20,790 nucleotides of DNA from Hypsibius dujardini. Taxonomy: Eukaryota > Tardigrada > Eutardigrada > Parachela > Hypsibiidae. The notes below the pieces were generated by a model. It searched no databases. It saw only the letters and a program-made list of their open reading frames with translations, and was not told where the DNA came from. The position numbers and the translations under genes are program-made. This document shows positions 1 to 8,000 of this stretch, piece by piece (position 1 is the stretch's first letter; every line of letters begins with the position of its first letter). The stretch is from positions 1 through 20,790 of the forward strand of contig LRSR01006647.1 of NCBI GenBank assembly GCA_001579985.1. The letters are read 5' to 3'.

Positions 1-1
1 C

Positions 2-82
2 TTAACAAATGAATTCAATCCTATTGACAACGACATTGTGAAGAAACTGCAATATAATGCAGAGGATATCGCTCGAAAATAA
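2..82 (+). CDS. 3' end of an unrecognised gene entering from the left (partial)
   Basis: An open frame runs from the window edge to a TAA at 80-82 and gives 26 residues ending KKLQYNAEDIARK. The composition is ordinary for a soluble helical C-terminus, and the stop lies inside an AATAAA hexamer (78-83), as expected for the end of a gene. There is no upstream sequence, so start, family and function are unknown. It would converge on the minus-strand reading frame that ends at 590. The case rests on codon-like composition, charge pattern and the poly(A) signal; 26 open codons alone could be chance. Confidence 0.42.
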   Translation, partial: LTNEFNPIDNDIVKKLQYNAEDIARK

Positions 83-83
83 A
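78..83 (+). terminator. AATAAA poly(A) signal overlapping the stop codon
   Basis: AATAAA overlaps the TAA at 80-82 of the partial plus-strand reading frame. If used, the 3' untranslated region would be only about 10-30 bases. This is an inference from position; AATAAA also occurs by chance in AT-rich DNA. Confidence 0.35.
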
Positions 84-589
84 AACGACAACAAATTGTT
101 TAAGATGTGCAATAATGTGACCTAAATCAATCAAAGCTTGATTGACGCGTATTACCCCTACCCGATAACCCAAACAACGACCCTCAAAGTAACCTGAGCA
201 CAACTGTACTGTAGTCGACTTCGGAGTACAGTTTTTTCCAAGACATGAGTCAAGTATTATTGCCATGATTTGTAACTGACCAGTGTCCAGTAGTAGTCAA
301 TTTCGAAGTAGACTGCAATACTGAAATGTCACTGCCATTGCCATTGCCATTGCCATTCATACTGCCATTGCCACTGCCATTGCCACTGCCATTGCCATTG
401 CCATTGGCAATGCCACGTTTTCGAAACACCCGAAGGGAATGGCCTCTGGAAAAAAGACAATATGCTATAATTTGATAACTAAAAGTAAGTGCCATAAACG
501 ATTACCTAGCTCGCCAAAACAGCTCAACGTTCTAGCTGCACAAGCACAAGTTGATTGATTGATTACTGCTCAAAGACCACCCAGAAAGT
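83..589. other. Spacer between convergent gene ends
   Basis: This 500-base stretch holds the hexanucleotide array and an imperfect direct repeat of about 17 bases (near 213-229 and 296-312, sharing TAGTC.A.TTC..AGTA). No canonical AATAAA on the minus strand lies just downstream of the stop at 590. I see no other feature. Confidence 0.5.
331..414. repeat. Hexanucleotide (GCCATT)n / (GCCACT)n microsatellite
   Basis: About 13 copies of a six-base unit, GCCATT with GCCACT variants, are interrupted once by CATACT. The period is a multiple of three, so every frame stays open across it; the minus strand reads alternating Asn/Ser-Gly. It lies in the spacer between the plus-strand gene end at 82 and the minus-strand reading frame ending at 590. 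I treat it as non-coding, because no splice or start context marks it as an exon. Confidence 0.85.
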
Positions 590-1260
590 TCAAGTAAAGG
601 TTTTTCCTTCCGTAGCCTGTACATTCTTCATCAAGTCCGACACATCCTCCAGCGGGAAGAAGGATGGCAACGAGTGGAACTGCCGATACCACTTTGCATG
701 CGTCCTGCGCGGAATTTTTCCGCCAAACTCCGCCTTCATCACCTTCTTAAACTGTGTCAGGGCCGTCGCGTAGGGCATGATTTCGTGATTAAAGTCCTCC
801 TCCCTCAGCAGCACTCTCCGTAGGAACCCCTCAGAGAATATCTCTGTCCCAATACGCTTACGAACCTTCCGAAATTCCGCCCATAAGTCGCGTCTAATGC
901 TGAGAAAATAGTTGTCGGCAAACGACCGCATCCGCCATTTCTGGACGAGGCGTTGTTCGAGCAGCTCGACGGGCTGAAATTTGCCCACTTCAAGCTGACG
1001 GGCTTCCACTCGCATTTGTCGCGTTAAGCCTTGCATGAGGTGGGCGTGCGGTTTGTCGAGAAAACCCTCCAGGAGGAGGGTCATTTGATCGGACGTATGG
1101 TCCAGCAGCTCGCGACGGCTTGGACGTTCCTCTTGCGGTTTGCTTTTAGGTGACTCGGGCGTGATCGGTGAATATACTGAGGTCGGTGGTTGCGTGGAAG
1201 CAGTTGCAGGACGTGGGGGAGCTAGCAGGGTTGGACTGACGGCTTTTTTCATAGTTCTGC
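590..1260 (-). CDS. Terminal exon of an unrecognised charged helical protein
   Basis: A long minus-strand frame ends with TGA at 590-592. A good acceptor (pyrimidine-rich, ending cccag) allows the exon to start at 1260 in phase 1; a second acceptor 15 bases upstream (gttttag) is also in phase 1. The 222-residue translation begins with about 50 Pro/Ser/Thr-rich, probably disordered residues. The rest is strongly charged and helical (RKVRKRIGTEIF, RVLLREEDFNHEI) and ends near EGKTFT. I recognise no domain. The preceding exon is probably 3767-3399, whose donor leaves the matching phase. An internal ATG (MKKAVSPT) soon after the acceptor could instead start a shorter separate gene. No signal peptide or membrane segment is visible, so a cytosolic or nuclear protein is inferred. 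Confidence 0.7.
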
Positions 1261-3398
1261 CTGGGCAGCAAATAGCTAAAACCAACAAAAAACAACGCCG
1301 TCATATTTTGTTAGTCTAAAATACGTTTGGATGTCGTAACTTGCTAACGAGATATTTTACCACTCTCCCCGGTGAAATCTTCCCCTTCTGAGTATCATTA
1401 TCAATTTGTCTGGTTTATCTAGCAATATAGCCATCGAGAAAATCGGTAATAAAGGAGACCTTCCATTTTTAAATATTAAAAAACGGGTTGAAAGTGTCAT
1501 AGAGGGTGCTACGAAGTTACTGGGGAGGCCGTACAATTGATCGCTGGATTGACTGGCGTCAGTAATGTGCTGAATAAAACACCGATCTAACATTAAGCGA
1601 AATGAAACCTTGTCGACCTCGCAGCGCCATCTATAACGGGTTGGACCAGTTTCTAAATATTTAAAATAGAAGGCCTTATTTATTGCTGATTTTTTTTATT
1701 TATGTAACCAAATACAGCGGGCAAATTCATGATAACATTTAGGCGGGGATTTTGATGCAATTTCCTTGCAGGAGAAAGGATCCACCGTGGAACGCGAATT
1801 CTTGCAAGTTTGTCTCTTTTAGTGCATGTGTATTTTTATGTTGTAGTTATTTCTAGGCGAAAAAATCATATTCAAGATGAAAGATTTTTTTCAAAAATAA
1901 AATAACCTTTGGAATGGAACAAAAAGGTCTCTGCCAATATAACATGCAGACTTTTTGACTGTTGTTGGATATCTTAGCCAAGTGACATTCTAAACACAAG
2001 CGGATGTTATTTCATCATTAAACAATGAGCAATAAAACACGCAAGTGAACAAGCTTTTGAAAACCATAACCGTTTTAAACCACTTTCTGATATTCTGCAA
2101 ATTATCGTAATGAATGAAATCTCTCGTATTGTTATTGCGAAATTCGTTATAGTTTAGAATAACAGAAAATATTTTCTGTCCGAGTATTTTTAATTTGAAG
2201 GCATTTACCGATTTCCTATCACTAGTAAATTATTTGGTTGTACAGAAGTATTCATTGTGTTTTTACTAAATGAACGAAGCTAAAATAGGGAAACTTTCTT
2301 GTGTAATAAAAACAAAAACAAGGGATGATTTTCAGTTCTGCTACATGACGCGCTTGAGTTTCACAGACTTAAATTTCCAGATAGGAATTTTATTGAATTT
2401 ATTAAAGTACCGGGTTCGGGGATGCTTTTGAGACAAATTTTGCCACACCCACCCGCGCAGAGGGCAAATATTAAAAAAAATGTGAGCTCCGGTTTTCTTT
2501 TTATATCTATTAGCTACAAAATGTGTGCTCATAAGTAGGTCCTTAACTCGTCGCGGCCTCGTTGTGTAATATTTTGTGGACTCTGGTGGAAATTGTCAGT
2601 GGCCCAGCGCAGTACGGAATATAATTATTTATTCGCGTGAAACTTGAACAAGCCGCTCTTGCACGCCATGCTTCTTCTTATAAACAAATGTGAAAGAGCT
2701 ACTGTTAAGGCCGTTTATATGGCTACCTCGAGTCACAAACTTAACTCGACCACACTGTTGGTTTTTTATGAAGGCTCCAATCTAATGACTCCTCAAATTT
2801 GCATAAATCGTCATATCTCGATTCCCATTTTTCCGATTCTTTTCGCATGTTTTACTTTCAACCTAATTTGATTTGCTTGACAACCCAACACTTTAGGAGC
2901 AGATTGATACCAAACTGGTTGCGGGCATGCAGCACACGGGGAAACTATGCATCGCGAAGCGAAGAGCACTTTTCAAAAAGCAATTTAATGACAAGATCTT
3001 CCCGAATTTGTGTCAGGTTATTGGGCACTGTATCTCTCATAAGGCACCTCTTTCACGAAATGTTTTTTCGCTGCTTTATTGTGGCGGGCTATCCAAAACA
3101 AGTTTTGATTTTCCGGAAAGAATTTATTTTTTTGGTAGCAAATTATTTTTTGGGTAGCAAATGAGGATGTGACCTGGGTCATTATTGTGATTGGGTCTGC
3201 CATTAGTTTTTTTCTGGAATTTTTTGAGGTGTAAATTAAATATCCTTTTTTGGCCTGTAGTAAATGCTTACATGGACAGGCGTTGTAACAAGCAACATTT
3301 GAGATAGTGGGATGAGTAGTGACCGAGAAACGACGGTTCTAAGTTTGTCTCAAAAGCATTCCCGAACTCAGTAAGCTTGTGTTGCTGCCAAACGATAC
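1261..3398 (-). other. Probable intron of about 2.1 kb, no gene seen
   Basis: AT-rich sequence lies between the proposed donor after 3399 (AAAG|GTATCG) and the acceptor before 1260. Open frames of 60-80 codons near 1357-1593 and 2341-2532 lack coding character and splice context. Near 3131-3162 there is a short repeat of a T-run followed by GGTAGCAAAT. I found no transposon ends or RNA gene. Confidence 0.4.
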
Positions 3399-3767
3399 CT
3401 TTAGTTTGGTTCGACATACTAGCCAATGATGTTGTGGATCCTCCAAAGGACATGCTTGTGCGACTGCATGAACGAATATCCGGCGGATGGAGGTGAAGCG
3501 CGCTCTTGAGGCGCTTCACCTGGAACAGCAGCGCCTTGGTTTTAGAGTCCATCGTGCTGGATACCGACGGAATGAGGCCGTTAGTTTCGAGAAGCAGGCG
3601 TTTCTTGATCTCGGCCCTGCGTTTGGCATCGTTTGCACACATTTCTTGAAAGCTCAACGACAAAGTCGATTTGCTAACGGACGACTGGACTTCGCGATGA
3701 GCGGCTGTAAGAACGGCCATGACTTCCTTCATCAAGCCTCTTGTCGGCTCTGTTTGGCGAGCAGGAT
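3399..3767 (-). CDS. Internal exon of an unrecognised protein
   Basis: The minus-strand frame opens after an acceptor ending cgcttcgtag (exon start 3767, phase 1). It can end at AAAG|GTATCG (3399, phase 1), which joins in frame to the exon at 1260. The 122 codons include helical charged stretches (AKRRAEIKKRLLLE, SKTKALLFQVKRLKSAL) and Ser-rich loops, typical of a cytoplasmic scaffold or coiled-coil protein. An ATG at 3732 (MKEVMAVL) could be a gene start instead. Without that splice the frame runs on to a stop at 3268. Whether this exon continues the EF-hand gene upstream is unresolved: the upstream exon lacks an obvious strong phase-1 donor, although CTGG|GTCAGT at 4674 would fit. Confidence 0.55.
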
Positions 3768-4572
3768 CTACGAAGCGATTCCATTCGTAAGTGACACATT
3801 CATTCAGACGCTATTAATTCTCATTGCGATCCTCTGTGAAATAAATTGTTGTTTGCATAATGAATCGATAAAATACACGCGTTAAAAAATCTAATAAAAA
3901 AATAATTCAATGCAGAAAAGTTAATATGAAATAAACATTTCCGAAAAGCGGAAAAATAGGTGTTGTGTAAAACAATTGTTGAATATCAATAAAGTTAAAA
4001 CCATTTCTTAGTATACAGAAGAGATAGGGGAACGATAGCTTGCGAATCACTGTTCCTACTCCCGAACCAACCGACATAATTGAATAACAAGGAGTTCACC
4101 TGCCCTTTTTTCCTTTTTACAACTGGCCCACACACACACTGACTAAGCCTGCCACTTTTCTACATTTTTTTCAGTTGAAAGATTTGACTATCGCCCACAT
4201 TACGTCTATTTGGCCATACACAAATAAAGTATAAAAGGTATGCACAAAAAATGGAAGATCTCAACTCTCATGCAAAATAATCAACTGCAATTTAAAAAAT
4301 AGAAATGCGGTATGGTGGCAAATATACATGTTTCGCAATTGGATAAAACTCAGGAATGCCCTAAAAAGTAATCCGGTGCTGCATTCAAAAAATGCCGAAT
4401 AAGTGCGACGGCTGCAAATTGTGAAAACCTTCAAACTTAAATTAAACGATGACTCTTAAAAAAATTAATTAATTATTCAAAAGATTGTTTCCGGTCATCT
4501 GATCGTGTGGACATTTCCTTTCAAACTGAAAATCTGAATTATTGTGCACTGGGCAAGGAATGACATCACATA
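3768..4572 (-). other. AT-rich intron or intergenic gap
   Basis: About 800 bases separate the stop of exon 8 from the next exon. No coding stretch, minus-strand AATAAA, repeat array or promoter element was recognised, so it could be an intron or a spacer between two same-strand genes. Confidence 0.4.
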
Positions 4573-5018
4573 CTATACCGGCACTCTAATTAGGCTTTCA
4601 AAAAACGCGGCAAAAAAACGGCGAGTCAATTCGTTAACGAGCTCACTGGGACAATAAGTAACTTTTAACTGACCCAGGGCCGCCTGCAACCGGTCCTCTT
4701 CTTCTTTTGCAGTTCCTTCCAGGCATTTCTTAGTTCGGATTTGCGGAACCTCGAGAAGAACAACGGGATTCAGATCAATGGGAACCCTGTTGTGAGCGGC
4801 TCTGAAGCGACACCGAAGAAACCGATCGAGCTCGGTGTGATCATCGCGTTCTTCCAGCACCATGACACTTCGCTTCTTGTTGATCTTTCTCATTCCTCTG
4901 CTCTTGTGTGAATCGTAGTTGGCATTCCCAGTGAAAAAATCCTCCCTGCTAGACAAGCTTCTATCTGTTTGACTTCCTGCTGGACCATGATCTTTTAGGT
5001 GTTTTTTTCTTGATTTTC
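4573..5018 (-). CDS. EF-hand gene exon 8, possible end of the gene
   Basis: The exon starts at 5018 after an acceptor ending gtaatctag (phase 1); ccag before 4987 is an alternative in the same phase. The frame runs 148 codons to TAG at 4573. Residues begin basic and Ser-rich (KSRKKHLKDHG) and become more folded (VMVLEERDDHTELDRFLRCR, PVVLLEVPQIRTKKCLEG). No AATAAA follows on this strand before 3768, so the stop may not be the true end. Candidate donors CTGG|GTCAGT (4674) and CCG|GTATAG would allow further splicing. Confidence 0.65.
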
Positions 5019-8000
5019 CTAGATTACATACAGAATAGTCGTAAATACTGTGCAAGATATATTAATTGGAAGTATCAATACGGAATGATATAGTCTGATT
5101 CTTATCTTTGTACTGTATGCGTATAAGCAGTTTAGCTGTCTGTCTGTCTGCTTGTCTGTTTGTCAGTCTGTCTGTCTGCTTTTTCGTCGGTACCTCGTTT
5201 GATCGCGGTCGTTGCAGTGATCATGGGCAAAGCGTCGCTCACCAACGGTTTTGCGCCAATCTCCACGACTGATAACCGTTTATGCATCTCCTCGTGCGAG
5301 TGGATATCCGGGGGTCGCCCATAGTTTTCTAAGTCTTCCAGTGTTGCGTTGGTCTGTAAGCCGTTAAGCTGTACTTGGCTCGGGCCAGGTCCAGTTCCTG
5401 CAAGCTGGTTTGTCCTGACCACTGTGGCAGTAGTAGGTGACGGTGGCTCGTCGTTAGGTAATACTCTGTTCAACGTGGTGTGACTGACGGTACGACGCTG
5501 TCCGTACATTCTCACAGTATTCTTCACCTCCTGAAAATAGTAAAATATGACATTCATATGACAATCAGCCGCTGGTTTTGTTTCTGTCCCAACGTTACCG
5601 TGGTTTACCAGCCAACGGCTGTCGTTATACAGGCGAGCTAGTTTTTGCTGGATTCGCCATGCAAGAATCAGCTCCTCGGGGAAAACTGTGTGCCACAGAC
5701 AGGCATCTCCAACTTCGTCACAGACATCGGTGCCAAGCTGCAGCGGTGGCGGAATAGGCTGCTTGTTCTCCGATTCTACAAATTTTCTCGCAGGCGTAGA
5801 TCCCGATCGAGTTAACAGGTTAGCTTTTTTGTCGACCATTCCGCTCGGCGGGATCTTCACGGCACCGGATTCTTTCGGCGAAGCGGACCCCATTGGTTGA
5901 AGCAGAGAGCCTGCGTTATTAGTGAAATTCTAATATTCATACAGGGAAATAGTGGACTGACACACTGACAGGCAGGCCGACTGGCCAATAGATAGACAAA
6001 TAGACAGATAGACAAAGAGACAGACAAGCAGGCAGACAGACAGAAAAACGGGAGACAGTAAGGCAGATGGACAGAAAAACCAGTACACGGCTTCTCACTT
6101 TCATCAACGGCAATGCAGTATCTCTTGCGAATCCGCTTTTCCTTCACGAGATTATCCATTCCCCTGCAGAGGTCACGGTACTGAATCTGTTTACGTGATG
6201 TGTCGTCCAGCTCCACGAAGAGGTCTGCGATTGCAACATCCGACACTTGAGTGAAGTCCAGATCTAACTGAAGCAAAGAATGCCTGCCCATTGTTATTTT
6301 ACAAAAATCCTCGCAGCAACCTCACAGTGACATACAAACAGACCAGACCCTCAGTACTACAGTACAATTTGCTCACCGCGTAACACATCTGCCGAATTTT
6401 AATAGGATCCAACCTCCAGGTCTTGTCCTTATCCGCAAACTTGAAGAGGTCCATCAACCGCCAGCGCTTATTATAGACGGCCTCCGCCATAAGCTGCACC
6501 AAGACGGGCGCCACCAAGTGCGGCCCTTCTCCGACTGTTGGATCAGGCGCTTCGATGGTCAATGGCTCGGGCATTTCCAGTTTAAAGTTGTACGTCTTTC
6601 GAGCGTGCTGCTGCAACTGCTCAATCTCAGTTTTGGTGTAATATTCAAACATTTCCAGTTTTGCTTCCACCGGTCGCACTGTCCAGTCAATGTTTTTGTT
6701 CGCTATTATACTGACGTAACCTTTCTTTTTCAACTTATTTTTCTTCCGCTTCTTGTGAGCTGCGGTCCCATCATCCTCATCGCTGCCGGCGTCTTCTCCG
6801 TCCTCCGAAATTTCAGAATCCTCCTCGCTATCTATTTCCTCTTGACTTTGTTTTTGATCAGTCTCCTTTTTTCTGGTTTTCTTGCTCTTCTTCCCGGAGA
6901 CTTTTCTAGTTTTCCCACTACCCGACTCGCTGTTATCGCTCGAAGGCTTTCCTGTAAAATAACATTTGCAAGAAACGGCGCTAAATCCTGCAACATGAAT
7001 TAAGCAATTAATTTCTGATTACTTGGAACAATTTAGTAGATTTCTCACTACATTTAGCAGAAAAACATTTAAATATTTTAATATTTTAATAATAAAATGG
7101 TTAAATGATTAAATAGCTAAAGATATTTAAGTACTTAAATAGTTAAATAATAAAGTGATTAGTTAACTAACTTAAATAGTAAATAGTTGAATGATCAAAC
7201 AGTGAAAGTTATTTGAATAGTTAACTAGCTAAACGGTAGCGCAATACAGGAAACACCTCTGCAAAACAAGTCTTCCGATCCCGGACAAACGATGCCCCCA
7301 AAACGCAGGGGAAAACCAAAGATTTTGATTGTAATCTTTACTGCAAACGGTAATCTAAACTGTCGCACCAAGAAAAACCTTCAGCAACTTCTAGAGTATC
7401 CTTCACGTTAACAGCCATGGTAATTCACACAACCTGAAAGTAACAAACATTTTCTTTAAGGAAGCTACAAGTTTTCAGGCGATTATTAATAGCATATTTC
7501 ATAAATCCTGACTCAATGTAAATTTCAAAGTTTAAGCAATATGTAATGCCAATTTCTTTAATTTGATATAACTTCAATTTTATGATGCATGCAAACCAGA
7601 AAAATTGTTTAAACAATTTTCTATCTGTTACCGGTAAGTATTTTTTCTTATCAGTTTCAAACAAGCGGCAGATATTTATTTTGCATTTGGCAAAATGTCA
7701 ACCCTTTGTCATCTTAATTTGTTCCGCTGCTCAGACCCCACTTGCCTGCTTTTGGCGGTCGCCTTTTCGAAGATTCTTCACCACGAGCTTTGATTCCCGA
7801 TGGACTCCGTTTCCCCACAAACGCCACCTCAATGTGTCGTTTCTTGTGAATATCTCCCGCTAGTTTCTTCAAGGCCTGCTTAGTCCGCTCCGAATGTTTC
7901 GTATTAATCAAGGCCGGGAAGCGACTGAAGCGCGACTCAGCCAGCACCATCACCTTCTCATAGACAAGAATCTTCCGCACATCCGACGTGGGCTCCTCAA

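Larger units (their letters stand above)
6952..7745 (-). other. GC-AG intron with decayed AT repeat
   Basis: This 794-base intron begins GCAAGT and ends ttttacag. Bases 7066-7215 are dense with variants of TTAAATAG / TTAAATGA, a decayed AT minisatellite. I see no coding sequence in the remainder. Confidence 0.5.

Noticed and set aside
1357-1593. Minus-strand open frame of 78 codons in the long intron
   Set aside because: No domain, splice context or convincing composition; it fits chance in AT-rich DNA.
3487-3885. Plus-strand open frame of 132 codons
   Set aside because: It mirrors the minus-strand exon 3767-3399, which has better splice sites and charged-helix composition; the reverse choice is not fully excluded.
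5132-5190. Extension of exon 7 into a (DRQT)n repeat-coded tail
   Set aside because: The residues come from the CTGT array, and a good phase-matching donor lies just before it.
331-6080. Repeat arrays as CRISPR or satellite with spacers
   Set aside because: They are simple tetra- and hexanucleotide arrays without unique spacers, in a eukaryotic setting.
6377-6951. Assigning the EF-hand gene to EFCAB12 or another named ciliary protein
   Set aside because: Domain order is suggestive only; no diagnostic motif could be recognised without a search.
7714-7745. TAA at 7714 as the ordinary end of a separate three-exon gene
   Set aside because: The GC donor joins in phase to the next exon and the composition continues smoothly, so one gene is preferred; a short isoform is kept as a finding.
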